Shown piece after piece: positions 1 through 12,300 of a stretch of 64,000 nt of DNA. The notes below the pieces were generated by a model. The model was not told the DNA's origin. It made no database searches and saw only the letters and a program-made list of their open reading frames with translations. Each line of letters opens with the position of its first letter. Positions within the stretch are counted from its first letter, which is position 1. The stretch is from Leptoclinus maculatus (Eukaryota > Chordata > Actinopteri > Perciformes > Stichaeidae), in NCBI GenBank assembly GCA_032191485.1, contig JAVDOI010000011.1, forward strand, positions 17,676,117 to 17,740,116. Direction: 5' to 3'. Position numbers and translations under genes: made by a program.

Positions 1-1745
1 ATAATTAAAAAGCTACTCGCCTCAAAAACCATTTCCATTTGACGGTGGACTGTGGCAGTAATGCGTGCTTTCCCCCCAGTGACTAGCCTATTGGTGTCAG
101 CGCTGGTGTGTGTCTCTCCTCCTTCCCTTCGGTTTTTCCTCGCCTGGGACTTGGCCGCGGGGCCCGCCCTGTGCCGGGGTCACTATTAATAACAAATGCC
201 ACCTTCTGTCATGACCTACAGCATCATTAGACACACATAACACACACAAACAAATGAGTGCACTTCCCCAAAGTAGTCGCGAGGGAGAATGCTCGCAAAG
301 AGGGAGAGGAGTGAAAAATGTGTGAGGTCATGCGTGGTGCCTGAGCAGAGACAGTGGAATGAGCCTCTTATCTGCTGGCCTAAGGCTATTAATTGGATGG
401 TGCATGGCTTTGAATAAGCGCTGCCCACTCTGCCTCATTTTATGTGACGGCCCGGTATGCTGTGATGACACATATATATATACACACGCACACATTTGTT
501 GTACAGTACAGCATTTAGTTATTTACTTTTGTCTATCTCGACACCACATCTACATTTCAGCGTCAGTCAAACTGCTGTCCAATGTGCCCATTTCTTTTAC
601 AAAATAAACCAGATCTGCCGCTACTCTTACACACCTCCCACCGCGACGTTCAGACTGCCCTGACCCTCGGTGTGCTCGGCTGACCTGTGACGCCTGCAGT
701 CAGAGAGTTACAGCGGCGCAGGTGGAAGAGAGGCGCAGGCGTGGGAGAGGGTCTTGTTTCACAGTTCAGCACTTGATGATATTGTTGTTAGATCACGTTG
801 GAGTTCTAGGAAGCTAGAATATTGTAGGTTATTTAAATATAAGATCAAAGATCAAATAAGAGCTCTCAGGGGAACAGATGGAGGAGGAGAATAGAAAAAG
901 ATAACGGACAGTGTGCAGTATTATATTGACAAATTGTTGACAGATTTTTACGACACGTAAAAGCCTCGAGGATGGGAAGCATGATAGGTTACGCGCAGTT
1001 TAGAGTGGAATATTCATTACATTTTGTATTCAATTTCTGCCCATTTTAAGTCATTTTACTTTTTTTCACCCTTTTTTTTCATTAATTTGTTTATTTTGTA
1101 ATAATAACTATATAATTCCTTGCTTTTTAAATGGTCAACTCGGGTGGTTTCGGGGTGTGATTTGCTTTTATTCGTGGTTACACATCATAATTTATTATCA
1201 GTGAATTAATTAATTCAGTTCCTTCTGTATTCATATGAATAGTATCAGTGGTGGGTTTGTGTGTGATAGATAATATGTTTTTCGTGGAAGCGGGTGTCTG
1301 GCCAAAAGCAACAAATGTTGGAGAGAAGAGGAGGAATTTAAAGGAGATGGGAGGGGAGAGAGCATTTTCTTCATTCGTAGCTGTTTTATAACTGAATCCT
1401 TCAGCTACTTTGATGAATTTCATTATATGGAGTCTTTTGGTATGTTGAAGTTTTAATCATGTATTAAAGCTGCTCTTTGTACAGTTAGTCATCTTTTATT
1501 TTATTCAATGTTTAGTCCATTTGCTCTGATGTATTGTGAACCTACACTCTGTCTGTCCTCTACGAGGTCAGGTACTGTGCACTCTACCAGGTATGCTGCT
1601 GAGACACTGTCAAAACCTCTCTCTCAGTTGTACACACACACACACACACGCAGACACACACACACACACACACACACAAACCAACCGTCTGTTTTTGTAT
1701 CACAGGCGTTTTATTTTCTGTATCTCCTCTGACCTTGTCTTCCAG
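1..1745 (+). other. gria1: Intron of gria1 upstream of the first exon in the window
   Basis: No coding similarity on either strand. It contains AT-rich sequence and a CA microsatellite (about 1631-1678) a short distance before the acceptor. The acceptor itself is preceded by a pyrimidine-rich tract (TATCTCCTCTGACCTTGTCTT) ending in CCAG at 1742-1745. I infer that it is an intron because the first exon starts at a codon boundary in mid-protein. Confidence 0.7.
1631..1678. repeat. (CA)n microsatellite
   Basis: Interrupted CA dinucleotide array, broken by CGCAG near its middle, about 70 bases upstream of a gria1 splice acceptor. Spurious open frames rich in His-Thr or Cys-Val on the two strands come from this array. 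Confidence 0.95.
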
Positions 1746-1799
1746 ATTGTTGAACAAGGCAAGAATGCAAAGAGCTACCACTACATCCTGGCTAACCTG
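1746..1799 (+). CDS. gria1: gria1 exon: late N-terminal domain, 18 codons
   Basis: Encodes IVEQGKNAKSYHYILANL, matching the GluA YHYILANL segment of the amino-terminal domain, which governs subunit assembly outside the cell. It is flanked by TTCCAG and GTAATT, is 54 nt long and starts and ends at codon boundaries. As far as I remember the mammalian GRIA1 exon here is also 54 nt. Confidence 0.95.
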
Positions 1800-4700
1800 G
1801 TAATTATATCACTGCATTTTTTAAATCTTTTTCCATTTCTTTGAAATTTTCCACATACTTGTCTACATACTTTCACGCCTCGATTAATTAATTTGCATTG
1901 CTATTAAATGTGTCTTTTAACAGGATTCCAGGCTTTCAGTGTTTTATTGCCAGTTTAATAGACTTGCATGGGCCGAATGATTTAGCCTAAAAACTGCCTG
2001 TTTGTTTTTTCATGTCTTCTGCGTTCTCCATCCCGTTTTTCCTCCACAGCTACTTCATTCTTTCACTGGATCGTCAAACCTGCAGACATAACGGCCGCAC
2101 AGTAGTAGACTCACAGGAAAAGCACGAGCGAGAAACGTGTCATGACAGTCAGAAATCTTTCAGGCAGCGAATGTATGCAAGCTTATATCCATTAGCTCCC
2201 TTTGTCTGCTGCCATTTTCACAGTGCAAATGTTGTGTAGACCCCTTCAGCCTCCGCCAGACTTGCTAAATGCAACCAAATGAAGAGAAAATTGACATCAA
2301 CTGAAGCTGTAATATGGTAATATGCATTAATATGCAGCTGCTGGCTTGAGCAATTTCTCAGTGCTGCAGTTTTAGATTGGCTCAATCTCTCTTGTCTGGC
2401 CAGTTTGCCAGATTTAATTTCCAATGATAAGGCTCAGACGGTAATAACAGCTGATACACAAAGTGGCCACAGTCTTTCATAATGGGCCCATTGAAAGGTT
2501 TGTGCAACAATTACAATTTCTGTGTCCTGGCACCATTTCAGAATTTAACTTATTTACTTACTTGTGTGTACGTCTGCAGCTGTGTGTGTATGTGTGTGTG
2601 TCTGTCTGAAACAAACAGTTTGATAGAGTGATAGAGAAAGGAAGCAAGGGTTTGAGTGTTTAAAATGTAAAATATGTCAGAAATACCCATGTTCTGTGCT
2701 GGCAAAGGCTAGTTTCTATAGTAACCTCTTCAGCTCACTGCGCCGCATTAGCTCACACATGGAGCAGAAAAGAAAGACACTAGTCTGTCTGCTCAACTGA
2801 GAAATATGGACACCCAGAAACACACACAGGTACATTAGGTAGACCGAAGTGAGAGGAGTTTGAGCTTGTTTGAGCTTGCCGCCCTGTGTCGACCCTCCAC
2901 GAAACTGTCTTCACTGCACGGATGTGAAGAGATAAAGTAAACAAGCGAAAGTTTGAGACAGACATGTGGCCAAGAGAGAGCCTGAAGCTCCAAACGACAT
3001 GAAAGAAATAACATCAGAGCGGAGAAGAAAGAGAAAGGATAGAAAGTGTAGCCTGGCGAGCAGGAGAGACACCTTTTCTTTTCATCAGTCAAAACTTTGC
3101 TCTCAAATCTTAGACTAAATTGTGTCTACTCCCACCCGGCCCCACTCGTCTGCCTCCTCTTTACCCCACGCTGACAGGCGGCCTGCTCAGATACCGAATC
3201 TGCCTCTCTGCTAAGAAAAACTGCCTTCTAACATAATAGTCAAGGGAGAAAATACATGTAGGAGATACCTTTACTAGTAAATCACGTCTTTCTTCATTGT
3301 GTTTTGCCCGAGGCATCTCCTGCTTTGTTTCCAGTGTAAGGTTTTGATCCGACCATTGTTAACGGTGGCCCATGAGGACTCCGTCTATCAGAGATTAGCT
3401 CCGGACTGACCACAGACATGAAATGGGGTTTTCTGTTTTCTCAATTGAATGACCTCTCTAAGTGACAAAAAGAAGGATTGCTGCACTTTTTTTTTTTTTT
3501 AGATTGAATATTCAAACGTCGTATTTGGCAAATTTTGACAGCCCAGTAAGAATTGATTTATTTTAAGGTTTGTTTGGAACCTCTGGTACTAGTGAACCCT
3601 CAGATTTTCTATTGTCACTGCAGCAAGTACGGTTCAATGTCCAATGCCAGGAGTTTAATTAAATTCCTTTGAGGACTCTGCTAATCATGCGTTGTGCACG
3701 GTGATGAAATCGTAATTATCTTGTTCACCTTCATCTCTCAGTTCCCCTCTCTCCTCCTGTCCACTCCCTGTCTCAGGGCTTCCTGGACATCGACCTGACA
3801 GACCTGAGGAAGGGTGGGGCGAACATCACCGGCTTCCAGCTCGTCAACAACTCTGAGCCCGGCATCAGTCGCGTCGTGCAGCAGTGGATGGAGTTTGACA
3901 ACAAAGACTCCAAAGTGCCCAAGAGTGGACTCAAAGTACTGCTCTACTCCTTTTCTTCTTTTATTTTTTATTTTTTATCTTTGAAGCGTTAATACAAGAA
4001 GTCGTGAGGCACGTTAAAGGTGTTAAGATATCGGGTTTTAAGTAGCGGCCAAGAAGGTTGTTATTTTAGTTTGTGACTGTCAGCAGCATATCGCAACAAG
4101 CTATGAAAGGATTTCTATTGAATTTGCTTGACAGATCACACATGATCCTATCAGAGTAAAGCGATTCAGAGCTGGGATTTCTGCTATGAAATGATTATTG
4201 ATTTGTAACCATAGCAACCAGTTGAGATAGAGGATTAATGCTAAATCCAAACATATTTGTTTTTACAAGGTCAAGAAATAAACCTTAAATTAAAGTGTTA
4301 GAAATGATGTCTTTAGGTGTGAACGTGAAGCTAGGGGAGACTTTATGGAATTCAGATTGATTTTTTATCGCTGCCTTGCCTTTTCCTTGGCCGAGACCTT
4401 TATCAGTTTTTATCGCTGTGTTTGCTTCGGTTTGAATGGTCTGCTCTCTCTTTACAGTACACTGGCGCGCTAACATATGACGGGGTGAAAGTCATGTCCA
4501 TGGCCTTTCAGAATTTAAGGAAGCAGAGGATAGACATCTCTCGCAGGGGCAACGCTGGAGAGTGTCTTGCCAACCCACCAGCTCCCTGGGGGCAGGGCAT
4601 AGACATCCAGAGAGCCCTGCAGCAGGTCTGTTAATGTGCACATACATAGACCCTCATGCACACACACACACACGCGCACACGCACGTGCAAATTCTTGAG

Positions 4701-7700
4701 TGGCACATTGGCTAACGGCTCCTGAGTTGGGGCTGGCTGAACAAATTAGGTCTCATTCTGTCGTGTAAAGTTCACATTAAGGCGTAGGAGAGCTTTGCAG
4801 TATCAAATGTGACATCATGGCTGGTAAACAAAACCTGCAGGCAATAACACTCAGCCATGATCATCATGGAATATGACAGTAGCAATTGAGTTTAGAAACA
4901 TAATATTTGGCAATGGAAATAGAAATGTTGGGCTGCCCTTGAGACTTCACATTGTCTCAGGGAGACACTCGTGCATGCGACAGCATGTGTATTTCAAGGA
5001 ACGGACATTATTCTATATTTGAAATGCAGTTTTCAATTTAAAAACACAAAGAAATATGTTATCTATTTACTCTAGGACATCATTTACATAAACACTTTAT
5101 GTAAATGATGTCCTAGAGGTATTATTACAAATGCCCTTTGGGTGTGAGGGCGTACATGTGAGTTTGTGAGTGTGCGTGCAGCCCGAGGCTCTGTCTGCAG
5201 AGTGACTGTGCAGCGGCCTGCTCAGTGTCAATCTAGCCATCTGCCTGCGCTTGGACTGTAGATCGAAGCCGCGTTCGCTCAATTAACTCCGTCACACAGC
5301 CAAGACAAACACACTGCACTGTACACATATACACGCACACACCGTCTGTCATTCACTTCCGCAGGGACCAGGCACTGTGGACCATTTACAAATGAATACT
5401 ATACAAATGCATGCAAGCCACGATGAACATGCATCGCGTGTCGGCGTGACACGCTAATGCCCGCTGCCAGGGCAGACAAGAAGTGGACTGTATGAATGTC
5501 ATGCATCACCGCAGCCATTATATTGACCCATCTGCCGAGCCTGAGAATGACTTATTCAATGTCTGCGGCTCCATTACAGGTCCGTATAGATGGATTGACT
5601 GGTCACATTCAGTTCAACGAGAAAGGCCGCCGAACCAACTACACTGTCAGTGTCATGGAACTGGCCCCCTCTGGACCAAAGAAGGTAAGCCTGTAGCCTG
5701 AGGATACTGTTTGTAAACTGTGCCTGCAAGTTTATCAGTGGAATAAGTTAAGTACAAGAAAGGTCTGGATCCACATTTATCAAACTTGTAAGAATTACTC
5801 TCCAGAAAGCAAAAAAACTTAGGAGTAAAAGAGCTCAACACTGACTAAAATAAAGACATATTTATCAAGCAGCTTATTCCTAAAAAAGACAATCACAAGC
5901 AAGGACGTTTCCTGACCTTTTAAAAACCCAGTGATGCTTTCTGCAAAATCATTTTGTGTCATTTTATTTTTTTTAACTGAAAGAAATCCTGAATATCTTC
6001 AGTAGCAATTAACATGTAAAATCAGCAACAATGTAATCTAATGCAACCAGTGGCTGAAACTACTCTATCCATACACACATTACAATGCCTCCTCTTACAC
6101 ATTCATACTCACCTCTGTTTCAAATGTCATAAGATATTAGATGAATTACTTTTATTCACTCAAGTCCAAAATGTCACTTCAAGCGTATTTGACATTGTGA
6201 CATTCTCCCCGTCTTAGGTCGGCTACTGGAACGAAGATGAGAAGTACGTGACGACTGCCAGCTTCGTGAGAGGCAGCAACGAGACGTACGGCCTGCAGAA
6301 CAGAACTTACATAGTCACCACTATCTTGGTGAGTACAATAGGCAGGATGATGGATTTCGGGGAGGAGGGGCCGGTGAGACACGGGCGAGACGGAGACGGG
6401 CGAAAGGCAGAGTAACATTTTTCATTTTCTTTTATGATAGAGTTCCTAAAAGTTCAGGACCCCGAAAGAATTCAGCAGACATTTGTGATTGTATCTCCCT
6501 CCCTCCCATCCCATGCCAACTCTATTCCGCTAACTTCTCTGTCTGACTCGTGCCTGCTCAGAATCACAATCGCAAGCACTTCATTTTGGCAAGTACAACA
6601 CGCCTACAGAATGTCTTCCCGAGGACACCGACTGACCGCCTCGCGCAGTTCCATTGTACATGTTTAGGATACGTTTAAAAGAGAGCACAAGGACAACATA
6701 ACCTCACATAGAAGTATAGAGTTTTAAATAGCACAGGAGAACCCTCATGCCGGAGGCTGTGAAGTGTTAGCCTGCCCTCCATTTCTTTGTCCCCCTATGT
6801 TATTCATTCATTCGAGACTTGGCCATGTTGCATTCAGTGTCCTGGCCTACATTACAGAAGATGGAGGTCTTGTGAATGAGGTTGTATTTGAGAATAGGGC
6901 GGCAGTGATTCAACCTGACCAGCTCTCATGATGACATTTTATCAAAAGAAAGCGACATAGCTGGTAATACTTGGCTCATATACAGTAGAGGATAATAAAG
7001 ATCAGAGTATATCTTCCCAGGTACAGGATGTTCTCAGGGCCTGCATCATGTTGAAAATGTAATATCAGAGAATACTCCATGTCTGTGGAAGCCTGGGGCC
7101 CAGCACTGGTTCTTTTTGTAGTCCTGGTTTTCAAGTGGAAATGTCTTTTATCTTTGCCACCATGTTATTATGATGGATTTATTCCATGCATGGATGAAAT
7201 GTGTAAAAAAAAAATAACAACAAAAAAACCCACTTGCAAATTCCGCAACAGCCTTCAGGTCCAGCAGGGCAATGTGTGTGCAATGTGTGTTCTCCACTGT
7301 GAGGGTTAATGGGGTAAAGGATTTCAACTGTGTGTTTCCCTTAAGAGAAATTCACTGCGCTCCAGATAAAGGCTCGGGGAAGGTGATGGAGCTGAGAGAC
7401 GATGTAGAATAATAGAGAGGAAAAAAACAAACATTTCAATCTGTGCAATCTTTTTTTAGAGGCAAGCTTTCAGTCAGGGACATTGTGACATCAGCAGGAA
7501 ACAGCTGAACACAACAATGTATTACCAATGTGAGTCATCTGCTAACGCTGCATTCATGTCATAACATACGGACCGTAAATACAAGCACCCGAGTGGGGAA
7601 AAACACACAAATGGTTGAACTAGCCTCTGCCACAGTATTCCGTATTCCAACAAACCTTAACATTAACAGTTCAATTGTATGTTTAATGTAACAATAGAAT

Positions 7701-8711
7701 TCAAATTAATTCAAATGAATACAACATTTGGAAAACAACAGGTGGTGTCGATGAAGCGGTTCTTCACAGTACTGTGGAGGTACGTCAGCCAAAAAAAAGG
7801 TTGGAAGCTGGTTTGGAGCATTGGGTACACTATGCAAAACTTAACATGTAGTCTATTGGCATCTATTTAAAAAAAAAACACATCCTAATTTAAACCCAAA
7901 GGTTGCGGTCTCCCAAGAGGACGGACCTAAAATAAGTCTCGCTGACATAATCTCCTGTCAGTGTCCCCTTTTCTTGGAAGATAAATTGGTCCTCTGTCTT
8001 GGAACCTACGAGAAGAGATAAGGTGTGAACAGTTATTGGGCAGCAGACGAGCTTTTACATGGTTTAACTTTTGTGCTCGCTGATTCGCTGCTTGAGGGAG
8101 CGTGTTGTTTTTGCCAATGTGAAGGTAACACTTTGTGCTTTCCCACATCCCTACAGTCCCAGCCTGTGAACACAGACCAGGCCGGGGTTAACGGGACATC
8201 TGGAGGAGTGAAGCAGAGCATGTTTAATGGAGGACTGGAGTTTGGTGTCTTCACGATCGTGGCTTTACACTAAAACCAGGCTCTGACTGGAATTTTACAA
8301 TTCAGTGTTTGCATGCGAGGCAATGGTTGTTAATGGCATACTGGCTGTGTGCAGCTATTAGAATAAATACAGTTATTTTTATAGGCTTTCAGTAAGAAAT
8401 GGTATCGCGAAAGAGCAAATAATGTAATGTTAAAAATTCCCTCGAGGTCTGTTTGAATTGGTCTCAGAGGAATGAAATAAGTATATTTTTATGATGTCAA
8501 AACTACCCAAACATACCCATTCCCATGCATGTTTTATTTCCGTGTGTGTTTGCATTTGAACACATTTGTGTGTTCGAAATGCGTTCTGTGTGTCTGCATT
8601 ATATATAACGTGGCTAAGTGGCAGCCAATCTCAGTGGAACTGTTCGAGGTCAATGAGACTGAGTCCTGGAGGACCTTCTGTATGCCGTGTCATGCCTCAA
8701 TGTGTGCGCGT

Positions 8712-8764
<53 letters not shown>

Positions 8765-9265
8765 GGGTCTATGTCTGTGACCACAAGTGCATAACACTTT
8801 CTCACACTGTCTCCCTGGGGTGCCGTTTCCTCCACCAGCGGGCCAGGGGTTTCCATGTGTGACAATGATTACCTCCACTTCAGCCATAAAAAGCAGGAGA
8901 ACCCAGATAACTGTAACACACAGAGGAACCCCCCCCCCCCTCACCCACCCCCCCACATCTCCAGACCCTGATGAAATATGATGGCAGGATTTGCTCCGCT
9001 CAGCACAGCCTTAGCTAAAAACAGGCACGCGTAACAACTTGAGGGAATTGAGGCCCTCCAACTGCTGGTGGACAGCTCAGACCGAGTTGACGGGAATTCT
9101 ATATGAAATGCATTTTTCGGAAAGTGAAGTGGGGCCCCAAGTGTCTTGTCAGCTGTAACATCTCAGGACACCCAATCAGTGTGAGATGTCGGAGCGATAT
9201 AACAAGAAGAACAGCCTGGCCCTGGAGCAGAGGTCGGCGATGTCTGCTCCACCATCTACATGGCT

Positions 9266-9311
<46 letters not shown>

Positions 9312-12300
9312 CAGACACATACTTCTCTCTCTCAGATCCGCTGTCTTCTCAGCCTTTAATAACCCTGTCCAATTCCTGCGCTTCCTCATGACCTGCTTCA
9401 TGCTACCAACACTCCTTTCAAAGCTGTCCTAATGATAATACTTCGGCACCTTTTATAGTTGAATTACATACCATACCTTTAAGGAACAAAGGCAAAATAA
9501 TACCGGGTAATTTCATGTAATTATCTGTTCTTTCAAAGCTTTCACAGAGAGCTCTTCTTTTCCCAAAGCCTCAGTTTTGAGCAAGGGGTAAAAAGATAAC
9601 TGATGTACTGAAGCATCAAATACAACCATAACACCGCTTCCCAAATTTTTAAATATTAATATAAAACTTAACTAGATGCTAAAGCTTTATTATCAGCTGT
9701 TGTCTGTGACTTAATTAGCTTAACAATCTGTCCAGCTGTAAAAGCTATGCTAGTCCCAATAGCTTGTGTCAAGAAATGACGCACATCAGTGCACATCTTG
9801 TCAACTAAATGTTTAACTATTTCAGAAACGGTTCAGTGACATCTGGTGTAATTGAGTTGAAGTTGATGATTGTACGGTTGCCCTTTGCATCCAACAGGAG
9901 TCTCCGTATGTGATGCTGAAGAAGAACCACGAGCAGCTTGTGGGAAATGACAAGTATGAGGGCTACATAGTCGAGCTGGCTGCAGAGATAGCCAAACATG
10001 TGGGCTACCAGTACAAACTGAAGATTGTCTCAGACGGTAAATATGGAGCCAGAGATCCGGAGACCAAGATGTGGAACGGCATGGTGGGAGAACTGGTGTA
10101 TGGGGTGAGTGGACAAAACTTTTTTGGGGATTATTAAATTATTATTATTAAACGGACTCGCATTTCGATAGCGCCCTTTCTAGTCTTACGCCCACTGAAA
10201 GCGCCTTACACTACATTTCGACATACACCCGTTGAATGTGTGTTCACGCACACATTCATACACTGATGGCAGGGGCTGCCATACAAGGTGCATCCTACCC
10301 ATTAGGATCCAAACTAATGCTCATTCTCACACACACACACACACACACACACTTAGGAAGCAATTTGTGGTTCATTGTCTTTCCTACACTACAACATGCC
10401 CTCTGGAGGAGACTGGGATCGGACCGCTGATCTTCCAATTAGTGGACAATCAGCTCTACCTCCTGAGTTACAGCAGGGAGCTATTAATCACCATTTAAAG
10501 CTGAAAAATAGATATAGACTACTAAAACCTGCCAACTTATCATGCCAAAACCAATACATTAATGTGAAGATTCATTCTAGCTTTATTTTAGTAGTCTTAG
10601 AGAGAAAATGTCACCCAGTCGAAACACTGAAAAAAACAACGTTTTACCTTGTATTTCAGTCGATATCCATCGATTTACGATGCTACATGCTGTATCGGCC
10701 ATAGGTGTCATGAATAATTCAGGTTTGTTCGATGGCCCCTAGTTAAAGAGAGGTGGTGGTGGGGTTCAGACAGTTCATAAAACCTAGTTTAGTTAATTAA
10801 AAAAAAAAAAAAGATGAAATAAAATAGAGAGAGATAAAAAGTAGACCTACAGTATGAAGATGTGGAAATATATTTCATCAATAATGGTATGCTAATATGA
10901 AATTCGCTTTGAAGGCACAAATATTACATTGCCGATGAATTTTAAGGTTAGAAACCAATTCAACGTTACTTCTGGTATAAACCACGGCCACTTCTGGTCC
11001 TCTACCCAAATAAAGAGACAGATTTAGTTGGTTGAACAGATAATGACATCTCCATACACCTCTATTAGCATGCTAATATTTGCGAATTAGCACCAAAAAG
11101 AAAAGGCCCACTGAACGAACGCCGTTCCTAAAGCTATGCTGCTAGCTAGTAGTAGTGGCACAACAGGTGTTTTGATGAAGACAATCCTGTGCTTTTCCCA
11201 TTCACAAACACATATCGTAGAACATAAAAGACAGATTAATGCTGCTTAATAACTGTCTGCCTCTGTGTGCCCCCCCCCCCCCTCCAGAAAGCAGACGTGG
11301 CTGTGGCTCCTCTGACCATCACCCTAGTTCGTGAAGAAGTGATCGACTTCTCCAAGCCCTTCATGTCCCTGGGCATCTCCATTATGATCAAGAAACCCAC
11401 CAAATCCAAGCCCGGCGTGTTTTCATTCCTGGACCCGCTGGCTTACGAGATCTGGATGTGCATCGTGTTCGCCTACATTGGCGTCAGCGTCGTCCTGTTC
11501 CTCGTCAGTCGATTCAGCCCGTATGAGTGGCACGCCGAGGACTACGAGGAGGGAGGCGAGCCGCAGACTCCCACTCAAGCATCGGCCTCCAATGGGGTGC
11601 AACAGGGCCAGGCGCAGATGCAACAGAACGCCAACCAGCAGAGTCTTGAGCAGAACAATGAGTTTGGCATTTTCAACTCCCTTTGGTTCTCGCTGGGGGC
11701 CTTCATGCAGCAGGGCTGCGACATCTCACCACGGTAAGAAACTCAGGCCGCAAAATTCTGATGCGTTGCTTCCACGGCGCTTTGAGTCCCTGCTTTTGTT
11801 TGCTGGCGCACAAAGAGACACTAAGCGCCGCCTACGTACAATATATTTCTCTCTGCCACGCCAACGCTTTGACGCGCTCTGTTGCTTTATGTTCAACTCA
11901 GTTGGGCTTTGTTTATTAAGATTTTGTTCTTCTGCCAGTCACTTGTCATACAGAGCGGCGATAAAAGTTTGATGGAGAGCAGCAGAGGGACTTTATGATC
12001 AGGTCATGCTGTGTTTTCATTCTCCTGTTCACAGATACTTCCTGTGGTGCTGTAAACATGCCATGAACTGCTAGGACTATACAAACTTGTTGTGGGTAGC
12101 TCCCCAAGGTTTTCAAAATGTCTTGTCTTGTCAGTCTATCGGACTGCGTATCGATCAGTCAAACTGTGGGTGAAGGTACGTGTTAGACCCTTTAGAGGTT
12201 GTTATTAAGGATCCCAGTGTGAGTATTGAGTGGTATGTGTCGGCTTCCACTCAAGTGCTCTCATGAGCTCCAGTACGAAACCATTCTCAAAAGGTCACCA

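Larger units (their letters stand above)
6329..9897 (+). other. gria1: Intron of gria1 (3.6 kb) with GT/G, C and CA tracts
   Basis: GTGAGT donor and ATCCAACAG acceptor. It holds a GT array running into a run of about 20 G at 8701-8767, a C-rich patch at about 8930-8954 and a CA array at 9269-9309. Open frames through these tracts are low-complexity artefacts. I see no gene in it. Confidence 0.8.

Noticed and set aside
8566..8956. Overlapping open frames with Cys-Val, Gly or Pro-His runs on both strands
   Set aside because: They are translations of the GT, G and C homopolymer tracts and have no domain outside them.
10375..10704. 109-codon plus-strand open frame
   Set aside because: Its first half is the antisense of a tRNA-derived SINE; the frame is fortuitous.
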